This document shows positions 46,912 to 57,254 of a stretch of 64,000 bases of DNA, one piece after another (within the stretch, counting starts at the first letter, position 1; each line of letters begins with the position of its first letter). This stretch comes from Cladorhizidae sp. MBARI D1340-BT2. Taxonomy: Eukaryota > Porifera > Demospongiae > Poecilosclerida > Cladorhizidae. The stretch lies in the NCBI GenBank assembly GCA_028752905.1, contig JAQNBH010000010.1, positions 10,782,993 through 10,846,992 on the forward strand, given 5' to 3'. The notes under the pieces are model-generated. The model ran no database searches. It saw only the letters and a list, made by a program, of their open reading frames with translations, and was not told the DNA's origin. Position numbers and translations under genes: made by a program.

Positions 46912-47025
46912 ATAACAACAGCAAAAAAAAAAGCAACAACAACAACAATAGCAAAAACAATAACAGCAACAACAACAAAAACCACAACAGCAACAACAGC
47001 AACAACAGCAACAACAACAAGGTCA
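46912..47025. repeat. AAC/AGC trinucleotide repeat
   Basis: Imperfect caacaacagcaacaa units lie shortly before the candidate CSDE1 first exon on the minus strand, that is downstream of it in the transcript. Confidence 0.9.
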
Positions 47026-47043
47026 CTGTCGATTATTGCCTAC

Positions 47044-47052
47044 CTTAAACAT
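47044..47052 (-). CDS. CSDE1: Candidate first coding exon of CSDE1 (Met-Phe-Lys)
   Basis: On the minus strand an ATG followed by two codons runs directly into a donor site (gtaggc). Its phase 0 would join the acceptor at 44278/44279 without a frame break, giving Met-Phe-Lys-Ser-Ser-Asn. Human CSDE1 also has a short disordered N-terminus before CSD1, so a tiny first coding exon is plausible. Nothing in nine bases can be checked by similarity, and other ATG and donor pairs upstream cannot be excluded. Transcript evidence would decide it. Confidence 0.25.
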
Positions 47053-47443
47053 GTTCAGAGGCCGGAAAGTGAACGTCAAACTTTTGAAGTTCAATGAAAA
47101 TATATAAATCGGAGAGACCTTATTTGTTCTTTTATTCGAGTAAAAAGAAACTCTTCGTCACACCTTTAGGTTGGCGTGGACCAGTATTTGAGGCGAGGAG
47201 ACGGTCAATATCCTGTGCAAGTGCTGGCAATGGTGCAGGTGATGTGATGTTTTTCTGTGAAGATGATGAAGATAAGCTGTTTGGAAAGTGTTACGCCATC
47301 AAGATACAACTGCCAGAATTGAATTATCCTATCCCGAGACACTATGAAGTATCTCGTGGTGATGTATTTGGTAGTTCTGCAGGGGGGGAAGGGAGGAGAG
47401 ATATTTAATCTAGTAGAGGTGTATGGTTGATAGTGATCTGAAT

Positions 47444-47735
47444 CTAGTAATCTAGTATAGGTATATCTACAGATGCGTGCAGTAGATTAGAACATCTAGT
47501 AATCTCTACTAGGGCTATCTAGATATCTAGTAGAGGTATATCTAGTAGTCTAACCAGTAAAACAGTACAGTATACTCTGGAACAAAACCCTAGTAATCTA
47601 GTATAGGTATATCTACAGATGCGTGCAGTAGATTAGAACATCTAGTAATCTCTACTAGGGCTATCTAGATATCTAGTAGAGGTATATCTAGTAGTCTAAC
47701 CAGTAAAACAGTACAGTATACTCTGGAACAAAACC
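47444..47735. repeat. 146-bp perfect or near-perfect tandem duplication
   Basis: Two copies start at 47444 and 47590, each beginning ctagtaatctagtataggta and ending ctctggaacaaaaccc. I saw no difference between them, which suggests a recent duplication. Confidence 0.93.
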
Positions 47736-47772
47736 CTGTTTAAAGTTATTTTTGTATGTGAAGTAGTTGTTA

Positions 47773-47825
47773 CCAGGACTGCATTTAGGGGGGTGGGGGC
47801 ATTAGTTCCCCCTTGCTGAACTTTC

Positions 47826-47857
<32 letters not shown>

Positions 47858-47990
47858 CCCTTTGAGATCTTGGGATATTGTATTATTGTAAGTGTTGTTA
47901 AAATGTGCCTGCCCCCTCTATTTACAAAATACTACTCCCCCCCCCCCCCCCCTTCAACAAAATCTTAAATGCAGCCCTGGTTACATACAG
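47773..47990. repeat. Short foldback repeat with poly-C runs
   Basis: ccaggactgcattta at 47773 returns inverted at about 47970-47990 (taaatgcagccctgg). The interior has two poly-C runs of about 16-18 (near 47826 and 47937). Confidence 0.7.
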
Positions 47991-48461
47991 AATTGTTCAG
48001 GTGTAGAGACAGCTGCTTTAACTTAGCACTGTCCCTTAATTAGCAACAGCTCTAGTGGAAGAATTATACAGATGGAAGATATATAGTAATCTATTGGAGT
48101 TATCTAGTAATCCAGTGGTGGACTAACCAAGAATACTTCCCCTGTCAAGCTTGTGGTGACTTCTTTAGTAATGGCTGCAATGCGTCCATGGCAACCTTGC
48201 CCTCCAGTATGATTTAAAGAATGTGCACTTGATGTGTCATCAAGCATGACGTCATCTAAGTCATCCATTTTTAGCGGTACAATGAGGTGTGTCTGTCATG
48301 CACAGCATTGTCGGGTCCACTAAATGGTCGCACAACTATCCAGTCATGATGGGAGAAGGACGCAGACCTTACTTCCCAAAAGTGGACTGCTCAATTTTTT
48401 TTCATTTTAGTAAGCTAACCCTGATCAAGTTGATCTGTACTGTCTAGGGCAGGTACAGGAA

Positions 48462-48995
48462 GATGGCTAGGAGAAGGGCTAAGAGGGCTAGGAGAGAAGG
48501 GTTAAGAGGGCTAGGAGAAGGGCTAAGGGGGCTAGGAGAAGGGTTAAGGGGGCTAGGAGAAGGGTTAAGAGGGCTAGGAGAAGGGTTAATAGGGCTAGGA
48601 GAAGGGTTAAGAGGGCTAGGAGAAGGGTTAAGAGGGATAGAAGGGTTAAGAGGGCTAGGAGAAGGGTTAAGAGGGCTAGGAGAAGGGTTAATAGGGCTAG
48701 GAGAAGGGTTAAGAGGGCTAGGAGAAGGGTTAAGAGGGCTAGAAGGGTTAAGAAGGCTAGGAGAAGGGTTAAGAGGGATAGGAGAAGGGTTAAGAGGGAT
48801 AGGAGAAGGGTTAAGAGGGATAGGAGAAGGGTTAAGAGGGATAGGAGAAGGGTTAAGAGGGATAGGAGAAGGGTTAAGAGGGCTAGGAGAAGGGTTAAGA
48901 GGGCTAGGAGAAGGGTTAGAGGGCTAGGAGAAGGGTTAAGAGGGCTAGGAGAAGGGTTAAGAGGGCTAGGAGAAGGGTTAAGAGGGCTAGGGCTA
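48462..48995. repeat. 21-bp array mixing GGGCTA and GGGTTA (about 25 copies)
   Basis: The unit gggctaggagaagggttaaga has period 21. Each unit carries a GGGCTA and a GGGTTA motif, so it is related to the telomere-like runs. On one strand it encodes GLGEGLR repeats in a 154-codon frame, a by-product of period 21. Confidence 0.95.
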
Positions 48996-49014
48996 GAGCA
49001 GAACCTGGACTATG

Positions 49015-49152
49015 ATGGCTAAGGCTAGGGCAGAGCTCAGGCAGGGATTGGGCAGGGCCGGGGATGGGGCAGGGCCAGGGATGGGGCAGGGCCGGGGATG
49101 GGGATGGGGCAGGGCTGGGGATAGGGCGGGGCCGGGAATAGGGCAGGACAAG
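49015..49152. repeat. 18-bp G-rich array
   Basis: Units of gggccggggatggggcag (period about 18) follow directly after the 21-bp array. Confidence 0.9.
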
Positions 49153-49479
49153 GACTAAGAGGACTTTCCTACAGCTGGGCATGAGAGAACCTGCCACTAC
49201 TGCTGAAGAACTAGCTGCTCCGTAGAGGTTGCTTTTTTTTTGTACTTAGCCTTCTGCATGATAGACAACACCACTTTCTGCAGCGAGGGCATCATATTCT
49301 TAGACTATCAATTTGAAACATTTTGGTCCTACAATATGTACGCTTGCACAAAATTACATTCCCCATTTGGTCAACTCATTGGCACAGTTATGGAGGTGTC
49401 CCTCACCACAGCAGAGGTGGGAGACTCACCACAGCAGCTGGGCTGGAGGTGGACCCCCTTCCACCGAAAGCATGACAGT

Positions 49480-49985
49480 ACAGGTACAGGTAGGCCTACA
49501 GGTAGATTGCACACCAACTAGCATGGTGACAGTACAGGTAGGACTATACACCAACTACATAACATGTCGGTATATGTAGGACTGCATACCAACTAGCATG
49601 GCAGTGCTGGTAGGACTACACACCAACTTCATAACATGGCTGTATATGTAGGACTGCATACCAACTAGCATGACAGTACAGGTAGGACTACACACCAACT
49701 ACCATAGCAGTACAGGTAGGACCACACGCCAGCTAGCATGGCAGTACAGGTAGGACCACATGCCAACTAGCATGGCAGTACAGACCTGTAGGATTACACA
49801 CCAACTAGCATGGCAGTACAGGTAGGACTACACAACAACTAGCATAGCATACAGGCAGGACTACAAACCAACTAGCATGGCAGTACAGGTAGGACTACAC
49901 ACCAACTAGCATAGCAGTACAGGTAGGACTACACAACAACTAGCATAGCAGTACAGGTAGGACTACACACCAACTAGCATTGCAG
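49480..49985. repeat. 34-bp minisatellite, block A (about 14 copies)
   Basis: The unit ggcagtacaggtaggactac followed by acaccaactagcat has period 34, with deletions. The same family returns at 51815-51965, across the NME5-like first exon. Confidence 0.93.
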
Positions 49986-51290
49986 TATAAGATGAAAAAA
50001 GATTAATGCAGCATTTTGAAGAAGCAAAGCAAAGCTTTTGAATAACTTTGCAATAAAGAACTGCATCAATGAAAGCAAGGACAGTATGGAAAAGATACGG
50101 TGACCTTTGTTCCCTAGCACAGCAGCTAACACACACATGGTTGCCATGACTGGCCATGCTCCGCCAACAATTTGGCACCAAAGGCTAAATATGTCTGCCT
50201 TGCATGACTAGCCTTCACCAGCATCTCTGGATGCCCATCGGCATATGTAGGAAAGCTGCTCAGGCAATTTTGTTACATATCTCACACGGTGGACAGCTGC
50301 CTACTGGTATATAACAAGCTCATGTGAGGCTTGGCATCTGAATCCCTTCCCTCTTCAGGAAGAGGATGGATTTCTTCCCTATCAAGCGTTTGTTACTGTA
50401 CACACCACACAAAACTATAGTTGCCCAGCTTCTGTTTGATCTCCTCCATGGATTTTTATACCAACTGCTGCATTCGCATTCTGAATAGTTTTGAAAACTT
50501 ACCTTGTGAAGTAAAAAGTTCTGGCTATAAATAATTATAAAGAAAGAATTTTTTTTAAATGTGGATGATTGTTACCCAACATACTATGTTTACTCTTGTT
50601 AGTGCCTGGACTGGGTGTAGCAACATGTGTGCAAACATGTCAACATAGCTCTCCTGGGCTTCTTTAGCAGCTCTTGTCTGGCTCTGCAACCCATAGCTAG
50701 CTCACCTTGAGTTGTGCTTGGAGCACGCTTCAAGCCTATTTATAGACGCACCAAAAATGCACCTAGCTTTTATGCTACGCTCACTGCAGCATGACAAGCA
50801 ATGCGTTGGATATCACGATGTGTGTGATGTAAAAACGCCACTGTACACCTACACTGCACCATTGCTAAAGAATAGCTACATTACCAGACAGTGATAACCA
50901 AGGGCATGGATATTTACACGCTCTTTATTTACGTAATCCTACTTAGACACAGCCACCACCTTAAAAATAAACAAAGTTTTATTAAAAATTGAGTGTGATG
51001 GGCATTACTTAGAACAAATGATACACACTGCAACATGGACAACACACGACTCCAGCACAACTGTTCCGCATAGTTAACTGACCTGTATTGGGAGACCAGT
51101 GTGTATAGCTTTGGCTACAGTCAAACGCACCTGACTCGAGTTTAAAACTGTATTGAGAATAGCTATATAGTATAGCTAAGAATAAACAAAAGGTTCTGTA
51201 TAAACTATAAGCTTCAGCAGAGATAGTATTTGTCGTCAGAAACGGGGGGGGTGAGCTTGAAAGCTTCTAGTTCGTCGATGGTCACACACT
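49986..51290. other. Unassigned stretch upstream of the NME5-like exon
   Basis: About 1.3 kb without tandem repeats. No conserved peptide was recognised on either strand. It may contain the 5' flank of the NME5-like gene or exons of a neighbour that I cannot identify. Confidence 0.4.
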
Positions 51291-51304
51291 ACGATTAAAC
51301 CAGC

Positions 51305-51395
51305 TAATTATGCGTAATGACGTAATTGTGCTCGCCTAGCGGGCGGGCGCGTCTATTCTGGACCGTACAGATCCATGTTGCTATAGGAACGCTCA
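51305..51395 (+). promoter_or_regulatory. Probable promoter-proximal region of the NME5-like gene
   Basis: It holds aatgacgtaatt (51316-51327, an ATF/CRE-like site), the GC-rich box gcgggcgggcgcg at about 51339-51351, and an RFX X-box match at 51377-51390 (GTTGCT-AT-AGGAAC). The unusually GC-rich, CpG-containing composition for this window supports a promoter. No TATA box upstream of the ATG is obvious. Confidence 0.5.
51377..51390 (+). promoter_or_regulatory. RFX X-box match
   Basis: GTTGCT-AT-AGGAAC fits the X-box pattern RYYNYY-N(1-3)-RRNRAC at all defined positions. It ends five bases before the ATG of the NME5-like exon. RFX factors drive ciliary genes across animals through X-boxes close to the start codon. 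Confidence 0.55.
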
Positions 51396-51530
51396 ATGGA
51401 CGTTCCACAGTTTCCAAGCGAACCAGCGATCACTGTGGAGCGAACCTTGGCCATTATAAAACCAGACGCCATTCAATTTGCGGAAGAAATCGTAGAAGAG
51501 ATCAAATCGAAAGGATTCACAATACTTCAA
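51396..51530 (+). CDS. NME5: NME5-like nucleoside diphosphate kinase homologue, first coding exon
   Basis: Forty-five codons from ATG to a phase-0 donor (CAA|gtgagg). The peptide starts MDVPQFPSEPAITVERTLAI and continues IKPDAIQFAEEIVEEIKSKG, FTILQ. Human NME5 has VEKTLAIIKPDIVDKEEEIQ, then LRSGFTIVQ, at its start. The pattern RTLAIIKPD is the first strand of the NDK fold; NME5 is linked to motile cilia (radial spoke complex) and lacks classical kinase activity in studied animals. The next exons, expected to begin with an RR(K)xxL segment, were not found before 54 kb. Either the intron is long or they lie in sequence I could not read. NME6 or NME7 are less likely relatives. Confidence 0.75.
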
Positions 51531-51814
51531 GTGAGGGTCTTCACTCTTGCATGGGTGAATATTTTGCAATGCAATAGTTTTGTTTGGGGACTCTTCCTTT
51601 CCAGGAGGAAGATATTTAGAGTCCATAATATTCTACTCCTCCGCTAATATAGTTGCAAGTTAATCGGATGCTGGAATAGTAATTGCATAGCGGTCTCTCT
51701 GTTGACGACCCTTTACCTTTATATTGTTCTTTGGGTGGGTAATATATCTACTAGCTATAGGATTAGTGCAGCAGGAATAAAACTGGTGTACAATTTCTTG
51801 CAAATGTACTATAC

Positions 51815-51965
51815 ACCATCTATCATGACAGTACAGGTAGGACTACACACCAACTAGCATGACAGTACAGGTAGGACTACACACTAACTACCATGGCAGA
51901 ACAGGACTACACACCAACCAGCATGGCAGTACAGGTCTATACACCAACTACCATGACAGTAGCAG
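51815..51965. repeat. 34-bp minisatellite, block B (about 4 copies)
   Basis: Same unit as 49480-49985 (gacagtacaggtaggactac, acaccaactagcat), now in the first intron of the NME5-like gene. Confidence 0.9.
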
Positions 51966-52189
51966 CTAGCTGATTGTGACTTCAGTGTTTCTGTTCATCT
52001 GGTAAAACGTGTATGCATACCATGAGCACTAGTTTAACTGGATCTTTCCCTTCAGAAATATTTACAATTGAAATATGTATAGGGAACATTTTGGGGAATA
52101 GCCATGCATGGATTATGCTTGGTGTGAAACTTTTAGTGTCGTGGAGCGCAGGGCAGTGATGCACACTCTGGGTGTGAAAATTTTAGAAC

Positions 52190-52635
52190 AATGGTTAATT
52201 GAATTGTGCTATCTGAGTGTGGGACATTTAGAAGAGCAGGCAATTGAAGTGTGCTATCTGAGTGTGGAAGGGCAGGCAATTGAAGTGTTCTATCTGAGTG
52301 TGGGACATTTAGAAGAGCAGGCAATTGAAGTGTGCTATCTGAGTGTGGGACATTTAGAAGAGCAGGCAATTGAAGTGTGCTATCTGAGTGTGGGATATTT
52401 AGAAGAGCAGGCAATTGAAGTGTGCTATCTGAGTGTGGGACATTTAGAAGAGCAGGCAATTGAAGTGTGCTATCTGAGTGTGGGACATTTAGAAGAGCAG
52501 GCAATTGAAGTGTGCTATCTGAGTGTGGGACATTTAGAAGAGCAGGCAATTGAAGTGTGGTGCGAGACATTTAGAAGAGCGGGCAATTGAAGTGTGCTGT
52601 GAGACATTTAGAAGAGCAGGCAATTGAGGTGTGGT
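52190..52635. repeat. 45-bp minisatellite (about 9-10 copies)
   Basis: The unit gaagtgtgctatctgagtgt, gggacatttagaagagcagg, caatt has period 45. Period divisible by three gives a 160-codon frame (EVCYLSVGHLEEQAI repeated); the array starts and ends outside any recognisable gene, so I treat it as non-coding. One stray half-unit occurs near 53385-53420. Confidence 0.93.
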
Positions 52636-53700
52636 CTAGTGCCTGCCAGCATAGATGTCCACGAATGAGAATGTAAAATAACTTTTTGGTTGGAATTATC
52701 AGGAAAAAATGATCAGGAAAATAAAATAATTTTTCGAAACCTAGCTGCTCCAGAAAGTTTAAAAGGCTATTTATTTGGCACATTGCCATGGAAACCAACG
52801 ATGTCTTCGACTTATATGTGCTCAGAATAATTATGGTTCACAATTATTGCAAAAGTGGTTGTTTGAGTTGACTTTTCTCAGTTCGAGTAAGTTTCTGTAA
52901 TGTCTGCTAATCATAAAAAGAAGCTGTTCACAGTTATTAAGACGCCAGAGTGCAAATTTAATGGCTTCTCTCCCCCTCTCAACTTTAATTGAATATAAAT
53001 TTGTAAATATTCACTCAATCAAAATTATGTCTTGGTAGCATTTTTTTCTGCACATCCGATTATGGAATTCTACCTCGAACTCTGTGGGATCTCATTAAAA
53101 AAAAATTAAACCTTGACCATCTGTCAACGCTCTGAAGGGTATTAATAGTTTGGGGGATCTCCTCCCTACAAATTAGAAAAATGTTTGTGTGATTTACACC
53201 AAACATTTTGCGGTGTACTTCTGGTTAACACTGCAGAGGTTTTTAGTGTGGCTGCGAGTGCCAGGGTTTCAACTATCCACTGACCAAGTCTCAGAGTGTA
53301 TGCAGTGATTCTTATATGGACTTTATACCAATATGTGGAGGGAAAGGTATTTTGGGACATTAATGCTGGCACGTGCTGTATCTGTAGAAGAGTGAGCAAT
53401 TGAATGTGCTATCTGGAAGTGATATCTATTTTCTTTGTTAAGGAGAATGTTCCACACCTTACCTAACGAGGTAGTATCTCTGCATCACACAGTTCCAGTT
53501 TATGACTTACGTTGATGGTGTATCTGGTGGACTTTGTTCGAGTTCATTGTGCAACTTGAAATATATACTTCACCGACTTCAAACGCTAACCTGTTTGTAT
53601 TTCTGACCTGAACAAGAAGGACGACCCAATAGAACCTCCACCCATCCCAACAAGTTTTGATAGAATTATTGATGTAAGTATGGAAAAGTGCAGAATACAT
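52636..53700. other. Stretch downstream of the NME5-like first exon, no confirmed exon
   Basis: A possible exon at about 53619-53673 reads DDPIEPPPIPTSFDRIID before gtaagt, but I cannot match it to NME5 or another family, and its acceptor is weak. Confidence 0.4.
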
Positions 53701-53705
53701 GTTGC

Positions 53706-53745
53706 CACCTAGCCCTAGCCCTAGCCCTAGCCCTAGCCCTAGCCG
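53706..53745. repeat. Telomere-like (CCCTAG)n run
   Basis: About six units of ccctag, the reverse-strand form of the TAGGGC repeat seen elsewhere in the window. Confidence 0.93.
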
Positions 53746-53910
53746 ACCATGTGCAGGTAGATCCCTAAACAAAATGGCTGACAACGGAGAGTTGCCAGTG
53801 TGAAAGACCGTGTGCATGTGTATGCCTAAACAAAATGGCTGACAACGGAGAGTTGCCAGCGTGAAAGACCGTGTGCAGGTGTATGCCTAAACAAAATGGC
53901 TGACAATACC
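53746..53910. repeat. 61-bp minisatellite (about 2.7 copies)
   Basis: Units holding aaacaaaatggctgacaacg and gagttgccagcgtgaaagac start 61 bases apart (aaaatggc at 53771, 53832 and 53893). Confidence 0.9.
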
Positions 53911-54189
53911 CAAGTGTCATGCCATTTATGCAATAGTGGCTTCTAGAAAACTCGGATCACCACCCCAAAATTATATGGATTGGACCTTAACCGGCCTAAC
54001 CTGTCTAACCTGTCCATTATACATGTCATGAAAATTCATCCGTAAGTTTTTGTGTAATCCTGCTAACAGACAGACAGAAAAACCTAGGTGAAAACATCAC
54101 CTCCTTGGCAGAGGTGATTTAACTGTTTTTGGGCCGTACTGTTCACGCATCAAGCAATGAAATTAGTGTGGCCTTTGAGGTCCCAAACA

Positions 54190-54312
54190 CTACTTATGTG
54201 CACACTTGTGTAGCCAGCTAACTAATACACAGGTCCAAATAGACTTCAAAAGTGACAAAAGAGTTTAAGGTGTCACTGATCCGCCTGAATTGAATGTGGT
54301 TAATTAACACCA
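54190..54312 (-). repeat. 3' LTR remnant of the gypsy element
   Basis: It shares with 60840-60973, in the same orientation and order, atgtgcacacttgtgtag, ccaaatagacttca and gtggttaattaacac. The two copies differ by gaps and many substitutions, so the insertion is old. Confidence 0.8.
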
Positions 54313-54329
54313 TTCAGGAGAGGCATGCG

Positions 54330-54640
54330 TCTCAACAAGTCCATCCCATACGGGTGGATTTGGAGCTCTTGTTGGGTATGTCCCCGGGTGGTGAAGTAGT
54401 TGGAGGCGTTCCAACCACAGTTGGCACTCGAAAGTCACCTCCAGGAGTTGGAGTCAACGTAACAAAACCTTCAGCATCAATAGGCAAGTCTGGTTCCGCG
54501 GAACCATCAGGTGACCTGTCTCCATTGGGACTTGGCTCCATTGGTTTGAGGTGATTAACGTGCCCATGCCAGATGATGCCGTCGTGGGGACTGAAACCAG
54601 ATGACACATAGGTCCTCGTCTCTCCACAATCATTCCTGGT
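54330..54640 (-). pseudogene. Integrase C-terminal domain and tail
   Basis: The minus-strand frames read HVPGMIVERRGPMCHLVSV, then, after a frameshift, DGIIWHGHVNHLKPMEPSP and a Pro/Gly-rich tail ending in PGDIPNKSSKSTRMGWTC. The order W.PG.I..R.GP..Y.V...G...RHV.HL.P is the GPY/F-type integrase C-terminus of Ty3/gypsy elements. The 17-bp array begins at the W/VPG part of this motif. Confidence 0.82.
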
Positions 54641-56375
54641 ACATGCATGCTCCAGGTACATACATACTCCATACTCCAGGTACATGCATGCTCCAGGTAC
54701 ATGCATACTCCAGGTACATACATACTCCAGGTACATACATACTCCAGGTACATACATACTCCAGGTACATACATACTCCAGGTACATACATGCTCCAGGT
54801 ACATACATACTCCAGGTACATACATACTCCAGGTACATACATACTCCAGGTACATGCATGCTCCAGGTACATGCATGATCCAGGTACATACATGCTCCAG
54901 GTACATGCATGCTCCAGGTACATGCATGCTCCAGGTACATGCATGCTCCAGGTACATGCATGCTCCAGGTACATGCATGCTCCAGGTACATGCATGCTCC
55001 AGGTACATGCATACTCCAGGTACATACATACTCCAGGTACATGCATGCTCCAGGTACATGCATACTCCAGGTACATGCATGCTCCAGGTACATACATACT
55101 CCAGGTACATGCATGCTCCAGGTACATGCATGCTCCAGGTACATGCATACTCCAGGTACATACATACTCCAGGTACATACATACTCCAGGTACATACATA
55201 CTCCAGGTACATACATACTCCAGGTACATACATACTCCAGGTACATGCATGCTCCAGGTACATGCATACTCCAGGTACATACATACTCCAAGTACATGCA
55301 TGCTCCAGGTACATACATACTCCAGGTACATGCATACTCCAGGTACATACATACTCCAGGTACATGCATACTCCAGGTACATACATACTCCAGGTACATG
55401 CATGCTCCAGGTACATGCATGATCCAGGTACATACATGCTCCAGGTACATACATACTCCATACATACATGTACATGCTCCAGGTACATACATACTCCAGG
55501 TACATACATGCTCCAGGTACATGCATACTCCAGGTACATACATACTCCAGGTACATACATACTCCAGGTACATGCATGCTCCAGGTACATACATGCTCCA
55601 GGTACATACATACTCCAGGTTCATACATACTCCAGGTACATACATCCTCCAGGTACATGCATACTCCAGGTACATGCATGCTCCAGGTACATGCATACTC
55701 CAGGTACATGCATACTCCAGGTACATGCATACTCCAGGTACATACATACTCCAGGTACATGCATACTCCAGGTACATGCATACTCCAGGTACATGCTCCA
55801 GGTACATGCATACTCCAGGTACATGCATACTCCAGGTACATGCATACTCCAGGTACATGCATACTCCAGGTACATGCATGCTCCAGGTACATACATACTC
55901 CAGGTACATGCATACTCCAGGTACATACATGCTCCAGGTACATGCATGCTCCAGGTACATGCATGCTCCCGGTACATACATGCTCCAGGTACATACATGC
56001 TCCAGGTACATACATGCTCCAGGTACATACATGCTCCAGGTACATGCATGCTCCAGGTACATGCATGCTCCCGGTACATACATACTCCAGGTACATGCAT
56101 ACTCCAGGTACATGCATACTCCAGGTACATGCATACTCCAGGTACGTACATGCTCCAGGTACATGCATACTCCAGGTACATGCATACTCCAGGTACATGC
56201 ATGCTCCAGGTACATACATGCTCCAGGTACGTACATGCTCCAGGTACATGCATGCTCCAGGTACATACATACTCCAGGTACATACATACTTCAGGTACAT
56301 GCATGCTCCAGGTACATGCATGCTCCAGGTACATGCATGCTCCAGGTACATACATGCTCCAGGTACATACATGCT
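54625..56375. repeat. 17-bp minisatellite (about 103 copies) inside the integrase frame
   Basis: The unit ctccaggtacatgcatg (or ...catacata) has period 17. Since 17 is not a multiple of three, each frame runs through all phases, and with no stop in the unit all six frames stay open for hundreds of codons. On the minus strand the unit contains catgtacc(t/a)gga, the codons for HVPG at the integrase C-terminal motif. An irregular patch lies at 55455-55485. Confidence 0.95.
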
Positions 56376-56384
56376 CGGCACCAG

Positions 56385-57205
56385 TGCATACATTGCGTAT
56401 GTACAGCGACTTCTTGGCCAACATGAAACTCTCAAAAGACCTCGTCGGCACATGCTGTGACTTCTGGCCAGCCCAACGACTTGAGACTCCCAGCAGTCCA
56501 AACAGATGTAGCTACTTGGTACAAGGATAGGACATTCTGAGATCCATGTTGTAGAGGTAAGTCTTCCCATTGTCCTGCTCTCGATGCTTCCTTTAAGGTT
56601 CTGACGAACATTTCCGTGAGCCCATTGGACGAGTGATGGTAGGGGGTGCATTGGGCATGCCTTAGAGCGTTCTCTTTCAGGAATCTTGCCATTCCTTCTG
56701 CCACATATTGGCGGCCATTATCAGCAGCGCTGTTCAGGTAGGCCCTCCTGCAAATATTTTGGTAGCAGTTGTGCCTGTCATGACAAGTTTGGTCCCCCCT
56801 TATTTTTGGTTCCCCCTGGAACTAAAAAAAAGTTCCCTCTTGAAAAATAAAGGGCTAGGGTTGGGGGTGGGGCTAGGGCATGGCCAAGGCCACGCCTTTC
56901 GCCTACACTGCTCCCAACTCTGTGAAACCAGGGAGGAGTCACGGAGGATCCCTTATAAAGGGATACAGCTTGGGCAGTGACACTGCTAACATACTTGGGA
57001 AAAAAGTTCCCTCTTGAAAAATAAAGGGCTAGGGTGGGAACAAAACTTTCAATAAGGGGGGAACAACTTTTGGTGGGGGGGAACAAATTAAACGTTACAT
57101 GCCGTTCATTTCCAGTGAGTGTGCACCCACCACAATGAGGTAATTTGAACCAGGAATGGGCTAGCAAAAAAAGTCTGCATGGACACATTGCCATGGTCGG
57201 GATGG
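56385..57205 (-). pseudogene. Integrase core, split by a 0.3-kb insertion
   Basis: From 57205 down: ITSLWWVHTHWK, then a stop, TACNV, matching the VVVDAHSKWPEV.V segment but with the first catalytic Asp replaced (VHTHW). After the insertion at 56796-57090 it continues MTGTTATKIF, ADNGRQYVAEGMARFLKENA (second catalytic Asp in DNG), TPYHHSSNGLTEMFVRTLKE (catalytic Glu in NGLTE). It then runs through SLYIRNVCTGAEH into the 17-bp array. Loss of one catalytic residue plus stops and the insertion show it is inactive. Confidence 0.85.
56796..57090. repeat. Inserted repeat with two internal copies in the integrase
   Basis: About 295 bases not of integrase origin, placed between the codons for TACNV and MTGTTATK. 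Two copies of aaaaaaagttccctcttgaa, aaataaagggctaggg (from about 56824 and 57000) lie inside, with poly-C/poly-G edges in inverted arrangement (tttggtccccccttattttt at the left, aataaggggggaacaacttt at the right). It looks like a small foldback insertion, and includes a GGGCTAGGG motif. Confidence 0.75.
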
Positions 57206-57254
57206 CGATCTGGGCTATATTGAATGAGTGCCAGGAGACTTTGAAGTGTACTGC

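Noticed and set aside
47094..47408. 104-codon plus-strand frame (FCEDDEDKLFGKCYAIKIQL)
   Set aside because: Non-repetitive, but no family recognised. No clear splice or promoter support, and it overlaps the region where the CSDE1 5' end may lie. Left out as a gene.
52108..52590. 160-codon frame (EVCYLSVGHLEEQAI repeats) as a gene
   Set aside because: Period 45 gives the open frame. No start context, domain or splice support, and both ends run into unrelated sequence.
53619..53673. Possible second exon of the NME5-like gene
   Set aside because: The peptide DDPIEPPPIPTSFDRIID does not match the NDK fold segment that should follow FTILQ, and the acceptor lacks a good pyrimidine tract.
54332..56651. 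Six long overlapping frames (up to 673 codons) with Cys/Trp/Met-rich repeats
   Set aside because: A stop-free 17-bp unit keeps all six phases open. Only the flanks are protein-derived, and these belong to the dead gypsy integrase.
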